The translations under genes and the position numbers were made by a program. Under the pieces are notes generated by a model. It was not told the origin of the DNA. It made no database searches and worked only from the letters and a program-made list of their open reading frames with translations. A stretch of 64,000 nucleotides of DNA from contig WGLV01000011.1 of the NCBI GenBank assembly GCA_016125385.1, forward strand, positions 1-64,000. The letters are read 5' to 3'. Of the stretch, positions 24,661 to 33,169 are shown one piece after another. The stretch is from a bacterium. GTDB lineage: Bacteria > Hinthialibacterota > Hinthialibacteria > Hinthialibacterales > Hinthialibacteraceae. Position 1 is the stretch's first letter; each line of letters starts with the position of its first letter.

Positions 24661-25014
24661 CTATTTTGCTTTGATTGGGCGGATAGTCAGGCTATCCCCC
24701 AACGCGTTCAAAATAGACCAGATGGTCTCCAATCGTGGATTCCCATCAGCGGAAAGCGCTTTATACAATGCCTGTCGGCTCAAGTTCGTTTTTGGGGCTA
24801 GAGACGTCATCCCTTCCTTGGTTTCGGCGATTACTCTGAATGCCAGAAGAAACGCACTCGTGTCTCGATCTTTTTCAAAATCCTCGGCGGCGATCTCCAG
24901 ATACTGTTCGATATCTTCTGGATGTTGACGCAGTCGCTCGATGAAAAACGCGTTGAATTCAGGAAACGCGTCTGGTCGAGGCTTTGATTTGATCTGGGTC
25001 TCAACCGCCTTCAT
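24661..25014 (-). CDS. HigA-like addiction-module antitoxin, apparently without toxin
   Basis: A 117-residue protein. The C-terminal half is a helix-turn-helix of the addiction-module antidote type: EGMTSLAPKTNLSRQALYKALSADGNPRLETIWSILNALG. The N-terminal part matches the preceding helices of that family (PEDIEQYLEIAAEDFEKDRDTSAFLLAFRVIAE). Normally the gene pairs with a RelE/HigB-type toxin gene immediately adjacent. I find none on either side. AAGGA precedes the ATG at 25014. It lies 17 bases after the sialidase-like gene on the same strand, so it is probably transcribed with it and may act as an ordinary regulator. Confidence 0.8.
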   Translation of the reverse strand: MKAVETQIKSKPRPDAFPEFNAFFIERLRQHPEDIEQYLEIAAEDFEKDRDTSAFLLAFRVIAETKEGMTSLAPKTNLSRQALYKALSADGNPRLETIWSILNALGDSLTIRPIKAK

Positions 25015-25031
25015 AGGATCAGTCCTTACCC

Positions 25032-26108
25032 TCACCTTTCCCCCGTAATCGCCTCTTCATCGAAGACGGCGCGCATGATGACAGTGCGGTTGTTAGTGGT
25101 GAAGACGACGTGAATCTTGCCGTCGCTCGCCTGAATCGCGTAGGGATACGCGAAGGTGTTGTTCCCCTCCATGATGTTGCGCTGGTACGGATACGTTTTG
25201 TCTCCATCGGTGGAGATGGCGACGGTCAGGGGAGTGCGATCGTTCATATTATCGTTATAGATCAGGGCGAGATGGCCGTTTTTCAGGCGGAGAAAGTCGA
25301 CCGCCGCGTTGGGATTGGGAAAGCGCGTGTTTTTCCCCTCGCTCCAGGTCAGGCCGCCGTCATGCGACTCGGCGCGTTGCATCCAGCCCTCGGTGGTGGG
25401 TTCGTAGTTTCCCGCGCGGCGCAGATACGCGATGAGGTAGTCGCTGGTCAGTTGCGCGACGGCTGGTTGCAGATTACCGGTTGCCGAGTGGATGTGGCCA
25501 CTTTCCGTCCACTGATTGGTCTCAGGGTGATAGCGTAAAAAATACGAAGTGGTATCGGCGGCGGTGAACTCGGTATCGGCGCCGGTTTCGAGATAAACGG
25601 GCAACAGATAGTCTCCGCCGTCGAGAACGATGGGCTTGCCGCGCACCATCGTGCCTTCTTCCATCGTCAACATGAATGAATCAGACCAGGTGCGGGCGTT
25701 GTCGCGCGATATCTTCGCCTTGATGCGCGAGGTCGACCACGTTTCCCCGTAACGGTTAACGTAAAACAGCCAGACAAGGCCGTCCGGCGCCTGCCAGACG
25801 ACGGGATTGCCTTCAGAACGAAAGGGCGTATCGGCGATCACCAGCGGACAGCTCCACGCGGTCGCGCCCTTGATCAGCCGCGCGCCGAACACGGCGGTAT
25901 CGGTTCCATACTCGCCCGAGCCTCCATAATACGACAGGTAGAAATCGCCGTTCTCCAGCTCCGTGATCGAGGCGGGGTGTTTGTAGGGCGCTGGGTGTTC
26001 CGGCCCGAATATCCGCTCAACGAATATCTCTCCCGCCGTGGCGGATGATATCATCACCCCCATAAAAAAAGCGAAACAAAGCGTTCGGATAGAAATTCGG
26101 CGATTCAT
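25032..26108 (-). CDS. Secreted sialidase-like BNR-repeat protein
   Basis: A 358-residue protein with a signal peptide (RTLCFAFFMGVMISSATA) and a six-bladed sialidase-like propeller. Asp-box motifs SRDNARTW, SHDGGLTW and STDGDKTY are visible. An FRSEGNPVVW segment carries the acidic residue and context of the family's active site. Members hydrolyse sialic acids or act on other sugars or lyase substrates. The catalytic arginine triad cannot be confirmed by eye. Its ATG overlaps the aldolase stop by four bases (ATGA), which couples the two genes. Sialidase plus an HpcH-type aldolase suggests extracellular sugar release followed by cytosolic cleavage of a derived oxo-acid. Confidence 0.8.
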   Translation of the reverse strand: MNRRISIRTLCFAFFMGVMISSATAGEIFVERIFGPEHPAPYKHPASITELENGDFYLSYYGGSGEYGTDTAVFGARLIKGATAWSCPLVIADTPFRSEGNPVVWQAPDGLVWLFYVNRYGETWSTSRIKAKISRDNARTWSDSFMLTMEEGTMVRGKPIVLDGGDYLLPVYLETGADTEFTAADTTSYFLRYHPETNQWTESGHIHSATGNLQPAVAQLTSDYLIAYLRRAGNYEPTTEGWMQRAESHDGGLTWSEGKNTRFPNPNAAVDFLRLKNGHLALIYNDNMNDRTPLTVAISTDGDKTYPYQRNIMEGNNTFAYPYAIQASDGKIHVVFTTNNRTVIMRAVFDEEAITGER

Positions 26109-26983
26109 ATTTCGACGGCTCCTTCAGGGGAAGCGTTGGGTTCAGAGTCGAGCTCATCTCCCGTCATGCGGCGGATCGCGTCGAGCGAAGCATTCGCGGA
26201 GTTGCGCATGATGGCGAAATCGTGCGAGAAAAGAATAAAGTTCAGCCCCGCGCTGAGGTATTGCCTGAGGATCGGCTCCGGCGCGTTTTCCGGTTTGAGG
26301 TGCATCCCCGCGCCCAGCCCGGCGGCGCGCGCGGCGCGGATGATTCCCGTCACGGCCTCCACAAATTCGGGATGCTGGTACTGTTCGGGAATCCCCATCG
26401 AGATGGAGAGGTCGTGCGGCCCGATAAATACGGCGTCGACCCCCGGCGCGGCGCAAAGCGAATCCAGTCGCTCAATGGCGGGCACGCTTTCGATTCCGAT
26501 CAGCAGCGACTGATGCCGATTGTATTGTCGCAGATATTCACGCGTTGTTTCATTCAATTCAAATTCGCCCGAGGCCGCCTGATGAAGGCGTTCACCTTTG
26601 AGCGGGCGGTATCGCGTGATGGCGCCAATGAGTTCGATTTCCCGCGACGATTCAACGTATGGAACCACAACGCCCCAGGCGCCGGCGTCCATCGCCTGAG
26701 CGGCGAGATGGGCGTCGGGGAAGGGAACGCGCACCACCGGCGTGATTCCGCCCGCGGCGTAAAATCGGCACATCGTGGCGATTTCGGCGCGGCTGATGGG
26801 GGTGTGTTCTGAATCGATGAAGGCGAAATCGATATGAAGTCCGAGGTTCTGGTGCGCTGCGTGAGCCCCGCCCCAGTGAGACAGATGAATCCCGTATGAA
26901 CGCTGACCTGAATGCAGACGCAGGCGAAATTCTTCTCCCGTCATGTGAACGCTCGTTTCATCATTAGGTTGATTCTGAATCAT
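26105..26983 (-). CDS. HpcH/HpaI family aldolase
   Basis: A 292-residue class II pyruvate aldolase-like protein. Motifs are FIDSEHTPISRAE, VRVPFPDAH, GAWGVVVPYVES, IGIESVPAIERLD with the metal-binding Glu, and GVDAVFIGPHDLSISMG with the metal-binding Asp. The family splits 2-keto-3-deoxy sugar acids or 2,4-dihydroxyhept-2-enedioate to pyruvate and an aldehyde. The start is uncertain: ATG codons at 27031, 26983 and 26944 all lack a strong Shine-Dalgarno. I use the middle one. It is the first gene of an operon with the sialidase-like and antitoxin-like genes. Confidence 0.88.
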   Translation of the reverse strand: MIQNQPNDETSVHMTGEEFRLRLHSGQRSYGIHLSHWGGAHAAHQNLGLHIDFAFIDSEHTPISRAEIATMCRFYAAGGITPVVRVPFPDAHLAAQAMDAGAWGVVVPYVESSREIELIGAITRYRPLKGERLHQAASGEFELNETTREYLRQYNRHQSLLIGIESVPAIERLDSLCAAPGVDAVFIGPHDLSISMGIPEQYQHPEFVEAVTGIIRAARAAGLGAGMHLKPENAPEPILRQYLSAGLNFILFSHDFAIMRNSANASLDAIRRMTGDELDSEPNASPEGAVEI

Positions 26984-27133
26984 TCGGCGCCGGTGAAACG
27001 CCCTCAAGAACGCGCCGGGTACAGCCGCCATGAATCCATTCGCAACGAACCCCGGCGGAACAAGCGAACATCACAAGCCGAACGTGAGTTTCGCTGCGAT
27101 CCATCTGGACTTGGGGCTGGCGGCTCAATTACT

Positions 27134-27391
27134 TTACACGGTTTCGGATTCTTTGACGATGGTGGGTTTGGCCTTGGCGGGGACTTCTTCTTTCAGCGAG
27201 GCGAGCACTTTCTGCGAATACATCTCGGTGAATCCGCACAAGCCGCAAACCACCAGCAGGTAGGGCTCTTCGGGGGGGCGGATGATGCCCCGCTTGTTGC
27301 GGTTGCGCACGCACACCTCTTCGGTCATGAACGAGCGTCCACGGCATTTGGGGCACTGGTAATTCGCGAAGAGTTTTTGCGGGCCGGTCAT
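27134..27391 (-). CDS. Small zinc-ribbon protein
   Basis: An 85-residue protein with two CxxC knuckles (YQCPKCRG and VVCGLCGF) separated by a basic stretch (CVRNRNKRGI), a typical zinc ribbon, followed by a Lys/Glu/Pro-rich tail. Such proteins are often nucleic-acid binding or subunits of larger complexes. Family unknown. The ATG at 27391 has only a poor Shine-Dalgarno. A TACAAT -10-like box (27399-27404 on the minus strand) lies so close that the transcript could start at or next to the ATG. It is followed by 100 non-coding bases and the HpcH aldolase gene. Confidence 0.7.
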   Translation of the reverse strand: MTGPQKLFANYQCPKCRGRSFMTEEVCVRNRNKRGIIRPPEEPYLLVVCGLCGFTEMYSQKVLASLKEEVPAKAKPTIVKESETV

Positions 27392-27487
27392 GAATGTCCA
27401 TTGTATCGAGCCCGCGCGAATACACAACAGACGAGACGCGCTTCGGCTCGAATGAGAGACCGGCGGCCGCCTCGCACGGGCGTAAAG

Positions 27488-27517
27488 AAAGGGATGCGGT
27501 GGTTTCCGCATCCCTTT
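27488..27517 (-). terminator. Bidirectional terminator
   Basis: AAAGGGATGCGG (27488-27499) and CCGCATCCCTTT (27506-27517) form a perfect 12-bp stem. On the minus strand CCCTTTCTTT follows. It ends the gene at 27548-28081. Confidence 0.85.
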
Positions 27518-27547
27518 TGATCTCATCCAGTCATCGTCAATGCTGAT

Positions 27548-28081
27548 TTATTTGGTGAAATCGCCTTCGATCTTGCTGAATCCGATCAGTTTGCTGTTCC
27601 AGATCACGGTTTTCAGGCTGCTGGGCAGGTAGTCTTCAGAAAACTCGACGGCGGTGTGGTCGCTCAGCGAAAGGCCGGTTTCAGCCTTGCCGTCCTGTTC
27701 GAAATTTTTCACGTAGACGTCGCCGCCCATCAGGTTTTTCCCGACCGATTTGAGCTTCAGAATAAACAACTTGGGCTCGTCGCCATCCGATTTCAGAACG
27801 ACAACCAGAGAGCGGACGCCGTCCACCATGGGGGTGTAGTAAAATTTTTCCAGTTTGGCTTCGCCATCGTCCACCGATGCTTTACCGGTCACCCAGCCGT
27901 CCGTATCGATGTTGATCTCAAGCTGATAGTCGATTGAATCGACGCCTTCATACTGGGTCATAAACCAGGAGACGCCCTTGCCCGCCCAGGTGAGGGGCAG
28001 TTCGGGTTCCTGTTGAGCCAGGCAGGGCGCGCTCAGCGCCAGAAGCAGTGCGAACGTGCAGAATGCTGATTTCAGACTCAT
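27548..28081 (-). CDS. Secreted hypothetical protein, 177 residues
   Basis: A Sec signal peptide (MSLKSAFCTFALLLALSAPCLAQ) precedes a beta-rich domain of ~150 residues, with alternating strands such as YQLEINIDTDGWVTGKASV, RSLVVVLKSDG and LFILKLKSVG. It resembles lipocalin- or calycin-like barrels in pattern only. TGGAGG lies eight bases before the ATG, and a promoter is visible upstream. It is monocistronic with its own terminator. Function unknown. Confidence 0.65.
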   Translation of the reverse strand: MSLKSAFCTFALLLALSAPCLAQQEPELPLTWAGKGVSWFMTQYEGVDSIDYQLEINIDTDGWVTGKASVDDGEAKLEKFYYTPMVDGVRSLVVVLKSDGDEPKLFILKLKSVGKNLMGGDVYVKNFEQDGKAETGLSLSDHTAVEFSEDYLPSSLKTVIWNSKLIGFSKIEGDFTK

Positions 28082-28132
28082 CGAAAGACCTCCAGAACGT
28101 GAAAATTGTTACGGCACACAAAGAATACGACC

Positions 28133-28162
28133 AGTGTACCAAAAATCTTTACTCCGGGCCAA
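28133..28162 (-). promoter_or_regulatory. Sigma-70 promoter of the secreted 177-residue protein
   Basis: Minus strand TTGGCC (28162-28157), 18 bases, TACACT (28138-28133), about 50 bases before the ATG at 28081. Confidence 0.5.
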
Positions 28163-28245
28163 TGAGTTTTTGATTTAATTTGAACGTAATGCTGTTTATC
28201 GGCTTCCAGCCACGCTCATGATTTGGTCAATTCTGATCGAAAAAC

Positions 28246-31125
28246 TTACTCATTTTGCGAAACCACCGCCTCAAACAGCGTGGGGATGTGGTCTTTGATG
28301 AGGGGAACGAGACGGAAGACGACGGCGCGGGCGTCTTCAGGAAGGTCCTTAAGCGGCGCGGGATAACGGGTGGGGTACGATCCCGTCCCCTTACCCGCCA
28401 CGGCGGCGTTGATGAAGACGCGGGTTCCTTCGGGCGCTGACTCCCAGCCGATGTTTCCCCGCCAGGTTACGATTCCCAGTCCGTATCCGTGCTCGCCCAT
28501 CAGCGCGAGAAGTTGTACGTTGGCGCGGTTGCCCTCGGTAAGCCGGTCAATCGGCGTCAGTGGAAAAAAAGAATGCAGGTTGAGATGGTCTTTGCCGGGG
28601 TAGGAGGGGTAGGGCCCCTCGCCCAGCCAGCCCGCGCGGTTCAGCGTGGGCGGAACGGTGAACGACAGCCCCGCCTCCGAGCACGAATCCCATTCATCGC
28701 CGGGCTGAAGTATACAGCGCACATCGAGATATCCCCACGGTGAAGTCAGCACGTCGATTTGAGCCGGTAACGCGCGGGTTGCGCTTTCGGGCGCGGAAGC
28801 GACGACGAGCGTCTTGATCTCGATATCCTTGACCCGGCGATCGACGTTGCGGTTCAACGGTTGCAGCACCGAAAGCAGCCGGGGGCCGCTCTGGGCGCTC
28901 CCCTCGGCGAAAGCGGCTTCCGGCGGCGTCAGCGACCGCCCCACGCGAATCTGCGGGCCGTCGGCGATCAGCCGGGTGTTGCCCTCCCGCGCGAACAAAA
29001 ACCACGCGGCGTTGGTCAGGCTGGCGTGAAAGATAAAGTCACGGTGTTCGACGAGCGTCTCTTCGCTGTTGGTGGTGACCTTCCAGGCGGGGTCCCAGCG
29101 GAGATCGCTCAGGCGCATGATAAAGTTCTTTCGCCAGTCGTCGGGCTTGAGCCAGACGGTGTGTTCGTATATCACGCGGCCTTCACGCAGAAATTGCAGC
29201 GCGGCGTGATATTCGGCGTTGGGGTCGGGTTTGTTGAACGTGGGGCGAACCGCGAGTTGCATCGACTGGCGCGGCGGCAAATCGACCAGCATGTCTCCCT
29301 GCTCGATGGAGCGTCCGTTTTCGGCGAGACTCCAGCGGCACTCCAGATCGCGCAGATTGGTAAAGTCGTACTCATTGCGCAAGGTCAGTTCAATGCTGCG
29401 GCCGGGGCGCCAGTCGGCTTCTGATTCAGCGATCTGAACAGGCGACAGAGCGCGGCGGACTTCATACGAATCCGTTTGCGGCGCCCGGTTCAGATCGAGC
29501 AGGCCGTCATGACCGAACGCCCGGCGCCGCATCGCGGTGGAATCGGTCGACTCGGCGGGCGGCCAGTCGCGTTGAAACGCGCCCGAGTCAGTACAGAGAT
29601 CGGCGAACTGTTGCAGAAACCCGCCGCTGAGGTCGGCGCCCGCGCGCGCCAGCGCCCAGAAATCAGCCGCGCCTTCCATGCAATCCGCCGCGGCGGGCAT
29701 CAGGTTCAGCCCCAGCACGGGCCGCGGCGCGCTGAGCAGGCGGCGCCATTCCGGCAACGGAGGGTCGATCACGCCGAGCACGTCAACGTGATCCGGAAAC
29801 GCCTCTCCGGAAGACAGCGGCGCGGCCAATAGCCGCCCGGCGAGCGCCTCGCGATGGCCTCCCATCCATGACGCTCCTGCCGAGCCGGTGAGGCTCTCGG
29901 GATCCACGATCCAGAGAAAGAGACTCGGATGACGCGAAAAAGCGCTTACATACTCGGCGAATCGGTCGGGTGGCGGGGCGAGCGCGACGTAAAGCCCCGC
30001 CCGGTCGCAGAGCGACAGAAACTCATCGGAGGGAGCGCGCCCGGTGACGCACACGGCGTTGAGGTTCATCTCTTTCATCAGGGCGGCGTCGCGGCTGAAT
30101 TCCCGCGCGCCCAGTGCGTACCCTCGCTCCCCATCGAACGGCGTGTAATTGACTCCACGAATTTCGATGGGCGTTCCATCGCAGAAAATCGAAGCGCCGT
30201 CGGTTTGATAATCGATCAGCCCGAAATCGCGTTGAACGCGATGAATCACCTGCCCCCGCTGGCTTAACTCAACCGTCAGCGTGTACAACGCGGGCGATTC
30301 GGCGTTCCACGGGACCGGATTGTCTATAGTGAATTCATGATGCAGAAAGGCGCTTCCGTTTGAGGGAGACAACGCCCGGTTGTCGAGCGAAGCGGCGCGA
30401 TCTCCGGAGGGGTTTTTCAGTGAAAGAGAAACGGAGCATCCATCTTCATCGCCGGGCAGATCGAAATAGGCGTCCACCGAGACGGAAAACGACGACACGC
30501 CCCCCCGCGAAGTTTGAATGCTGACGCGGTCGATGGCCAGGCGCGGCGTTGAATACAATGTGACGGCGCCGTCGATTCCGCCGAGCCGCCACCCGGGGCG
30601 TTGAGCGTCCTTTTCACGCCAGACCTTCATCGCGGCAAGATGCGCACCGCTCGTCAGGCGATCGGTTAACTCAAAGGTTTGAGGTAAATCGCCCGCCCAA
30701 TCGCCACCGATACGCTGGCCATCGATCCATAGCGCATAGAGTTCCGATACTCGCTCGATCCTGAGAAACACGCGGCGGTCCTGCCAGTTCGCGGGAACCG
30801 TCACCTCCTTGCGATACAACCCCACGCCCGAAGGCGCATCGCCCCATGCGGGCGGCTCGGCGCCCGTGAGTTCCCAATCCGAAGGCGCGGCGATCGCGTT
30901 CCAGCTGGAGTCATCGTACCCCGGTTGGGCGAATGCGTCTGAATCGGTCGGCGCTTCCACCAATTGAAAACGCCAATCGCCGTTCAGCGAGATCGACCAG
31001 CGCGCCTCATCGCCGGGCGGGGGTGCCGCCGCCGCGTAAAGCGTGGCGAGACAAAACAGCGGAATGAGCGGGATTCGAAAACGGTTCACATTTAAATAAC
31101 GTGCGTCGTGTAATGGATGAAACAT
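28246..31125 (-). CDS. GH2 (LacZ-type) family protein with altered active site
   Basis: A 959-residue secreted protein with a hydrophobic leader ending near APPPGDEARW. Domains in order are a GH2 sugar-binding jelly roll (about 40-200), an Ig-like domain (about 200-305), a TIM barrel (about 305-520) and a C-terminal beta-galactosidase small-chain-like domain (AGWLGEGPYPSYPGKD). In the barrel the acid/base region reads HPSLFLWIVDPES, keeping the Glu but not the preceding Asn. The nucleophile region aligns without gaps to LacZ ILCEYAHAMGN yet reads VLGLNLMPAAAD: Glu is replaced by Asn (codon 29704-29706) and His by Pro. It is therefore probably a non-catalytic sugar-binding protein. The start is tentative (ATG 31125, weak ribosome site). 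Confidence 0.85.
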   Translation of the reverse strand: MFHPLHDARYLNVNRFRIPLIPLFCLATLYAAAAPPPGDEARWSISLNGDWRFQLVEAPTDSDAFAQPGYDDSSWNAIAAPSDWELTGAEPPAWGDAPSGVGLYRKEVTVPANWQDRRVFLRIERVSELYALWIDGQRIGGDWAGDLPQTFELTDRLTSGAHLAAMKVWREKDAQRPGWRLGGIDGAVTLYSTPRLAIDRVSIQTSRGGVSSFSVSVDAYFDLPGDEDGCSVSLSLKNPSGDRAASLDNRALSPSNGSAFLHHEFTIDNPVPWNAESPALYTLTVELSQRGQVIHRVQRDFGLIDYQTDGASIFCDGTPIEIRGVNYTPFDGERGYALGAREFSRDAALMKEMNLNAVCVTGRAPSDEFLSLCDRAGLYVALAPPPDRFAEYVSAFSRHPSLFLWIVDPESLTGSAGASWMGGHREALAGRLLAAPLSSGEAFPDHVDVLGVIDPPLPEWRRLLSAPRPVLGLNLMPAAADCMEGAADFWALARAGADLSGGFLQQFADLCTDSGAFQRDWPPAESTDSTAMRRRAFGHDGLLDLNRAPQTDSYEVRRALSPVQIAESEADWRPGRSIELTLRNEYDFTNLRDLECRWSLAENGRSIEQGDMLVDLPPRQSMQLAVRPTFNKPDPNAEYHAALQFLREGRVIYEHTVWLKPDDWRKNFIMRLSDLRWDPAWKVTTNSEETLVEHRDFIFHASLTNAAWFLFAREGNTRLIADGPQIRVGRSLTPPEAAFAEGSAQSGPRLLSVLQPLNRNVDRRVKDIEIKTLVVASAPESATRALPAQIDVLTSPWGYLDVRCILQPGDEWDSCSEAGLSFTVPPTLNRAGWLGEGPYPSYPGKDHLNLHSFFPLTPIDRLTEGNRANVQLLALMGEHGYGLGIVTWRGNIGWESAPEGTRVFINAAVAGKGTGSYPTRYPAPLKDLPEDARAVVFRLVPLIKDHIPTLFEAVVSQNE

Positions 31126-31162
31126 CCGCGCTGAAAAATAACAGGACGAATACGCGCGCCGC

Positions 31163-31480
31163 TCACTGGATGGTATCAAATACCTGGAGTTTTTTGAAAT
31201 AGGGTTTGTATTTGCCCACGAAGGCCACGTGGCGGGGATCGATCTGGTAGGCGTCATGCCCCGCTGAGTCGTCCAGCACGACGATCAGGCCGAGATCGTA
31301 TGAATTATCGACCACGTCGCGCGGCGTCCCCGCCGGTTTGCCCGCCCAGATGGATCGCACGCCAGGGATGGCGCCCAGATCGGTCAGACAGTCTTCCTGC
31401 ATTTTCTGTTTGAGTTCATCGCTTGCTTCATCATTCAGCCAGAAAAAAACCATGTGGACAAACGCGGATGACTGAGACAT
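31163..31480 (-). CDS. Dabb (stress-responsive A/B barrel) domain protein
   Basis: A 105-residue single-domain protein of the dimeric alpha/beta-barrel family: FVHMVFFWLNDEASDELKQ at the start, a GVRSIWAGKPAGTPRDVVDNSYDLGLIV core, and DPRHVAFVGKYKPYFKKLQVFD at the end. Family members range from stress proteins to small decarboxylases or cyclases. No specific reaction can be inferred. AAAGGAG lies ten bases before the ATG at 31480. It is immediately upstream of the GH2 gene on the same strand and may be co-transcribed with it. Confidence 0.88.
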   Translation of the reverse strand: MSQSSAFVHMVFFWLNDEASDELKQKMQEDCLTDLGAIPGVRSIWAGKPAGTPRDVVDNSYDLGLIVVLDDSAGHDAYQIDPRHVAFVGKYKPYFKKLQVFDTIQ

Positions 31481-31684
31481 TCGTTCAAACTCCTTTAAAA
31501 GATCATTCAGAATATACGCCGGATGCTTTGTGGTTAACGTTTCTATGGCGACAAAAACATTTAAGACCAAAGCGTCTTTCTTGAAAACGGATTACGCCAA
31601 ACACCGCGCGCTTTTCGATTCATCGCCCCGTATGGTATCGTGAGATATGAATTTGCCATTTGACATCCGGAGGAGTGTGTTCTC

Positions 31685-33028
31685 ATGAAGCGGACCTTCC
31701 AGCGCAGATCGTTTTTACGCGGAACGGCGGCCGGGCTGGCGTGGAGCCTCGCCCCGGTCTTCGTTCCAGCGCGAATATTCGCGGCGCCGGCGCCCAGCGA
31801 CCAGATCGTCGTGGGCTGGATCGGCATCGGCTCGCGCGGCAATCAGCTATTGGGTGAAAACCGGCGCAAAGAAACCATGCGGATCGCGGCGCTGGCTGAT
31901 GTGGACCGCGTTCATCTGTTGCGCGCCCGCCAGATCATTGAAGATCAATATGGCATCGAGCGCCCCGAGCCCAAAATCGTCAACGGCTGGCGGCTTGAAC
32001 AACAACCCGTGCCGGCGGGCGCGGTGGCGGCGTATAACGACTACCGCCGGCTGCTCGACCGGGGCGATCTCGACGGCGTGGTCTGCGCCGTGCCCGATCA
32101 CTGGCACGCCAAAATCTATATCGATGCGTTGGACGCCGGTCTCGATGTGTACGGAGAAAAACCGCTGAGCCTGACTATCAACCAGGGGCGTCATATCGCC
32201 CGCAAGGTGGAAGAAACAGGGCGCGTCTTTCAAACCGGGAGCCAGCAACGCTCCATGAGCACTTTCCGCACTGCGGTGAATTACGTGCGCAACGGCGCGC
32301 TGGGCGAAATAAAGAGCGTCCGCTGTAACATCGGCGGAGGCCGCGCCGGCGAAATGCCTCCTGATGAACCCGCGCCCCCCAATCTGGATTGGGAGATGTG
32401 GCTGGGCCCGGCGCCGTTGGTTCCGTACAATCCCCGGCGATGTCACTTGCGCTTCCGCTCGTTTTACGATTATTCAGGCGGCAACGTCACCGACTGGGGC
32501 GCCCATCACTGCGACATCGCGCAATGGGGCTTGGGCATGGATGGAACCGGTCCGCGCAAAATTGAAGGGGGCGGAACCTTCAACCCCGCGCCATTCAACA
32601 CGCTGGCTGATTTTGAATTCACTTATACCTATGGAAACGGCGTTCCGGTCACGCTGGTCAGCGGTGGAAAAAACGGCGTCACCTTTACCGGCGAAAAGGG
32701 AGAAATATTCGTCTCTCGTGACGAAGTCGCCTCCACGCCGGACGCCATTCTCAAAGAACCGCTGCCCGCCAGCGCGGTCCGGGTTGAAGAGAGCAACGAT
32801 CATTTTCAGAACTGGCTCGATTGTATCAAATCGCGCAACACCCCCATCGCCAGTGCTGAAATCGGACATCGCTCCATTACCGTACCCCACCTGTGCAACA
32901 TCGCCGCTCGCGTAGGACGCACGTTGGAATGGAATCCAGACGAGGAATTGTTCGTCAACGATCCGGAAGCGAACGCTCACCTCAATCGGGATGAACGCGC
33001 GCCGTATTACCACATGGCGGGTTATTAA
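31685..33028 (+). CDS. Tat-exported Gfo/Idh/MocA family oxidoreductase
   Basis: A 447-residue protein with a Tat leader (QRRSFLRGTAAGLAWSLAP), a Rossmann domain (VGWIGIGSRGNQ), AVPDHWHAK and a GEKPLSL motif. The C-terminal part (DYSGGNVTDWGAHHCDIAQWG, then NHFQNWLDCIKSR) is very close to the paralogue at 22534-23862. GGAGGAG precedes the ATG by nine bases. It is divergent from the Dabb/GH2 genes, which supports a role in periplasmic sugar metabolism. The substrate is not known. Confidence 0.92.
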   Translation: MKRTFQRRSFLRGTAAGLAWSLAPVFVPARIFAAPAPSDQIVVGWIGIGSRGNQLLGENRRKETMRIAALADVDRVHLLRARQIIEDQYGIERPEPKIVNGWRLEQQPVPAGAVAAYNDYRRLLDRGDLDGVVCAVPDHWHAKIYIDALDAGLDVYGEKPLSLTINQGRHIARKVEETGRVFQTGSQQRSMSTFRTAVNYVRNGALGEIKSVRCNIGGGRAGEMPPDEPAPPNLDWEMWLGPAPLVPYNPRRCHLRFRSFYDYSGGNVTDWGAHHCDIAQWGLGMDGTGPRKIEGGGTFNPAPFNTLADFEFTYTYGNGVPVTLVSGGKNGVTFTGEKGEIFVSRDEVASTPDAILKEPLPASAVRVEESNDHFQNWLDCIKSRNTPIASAEIGHRSITVPHLCNIAARVGRTLEWNPDEELFVNDPEANAHLNRDERAPYYHMAGY

Positions 33029-33041
33029 GAATGATTCATTT

Positions 33042-33076
33042 GAATGGAGCGGCGCTGGATGGACGCCGCTCCATTC
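33042..33076 (+). other. Strong stem-loop downstream of the Gfo/Idh/MocA gene
   Basis: GAATGGAGCGGCG (33042-33054) and CGCCGCTCCATTC (33064-33076) form a perfect 13-bp stem with a nine-base loop. No T-tract follows, so it is more likely a 3'-end stabiliser or part of a Rho-dependent end than an intrinsic terminator. Confidence 0.65.
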
Positions 33077-33169
33077 GGATTTCCGCGTTGCGATCTTTCT
33101 CTCCGCTTTTCCATCCGCTTCAAACAATCTATCTTCCTTGAAGCATCTTCATGAAATCGAGGAGAGACG

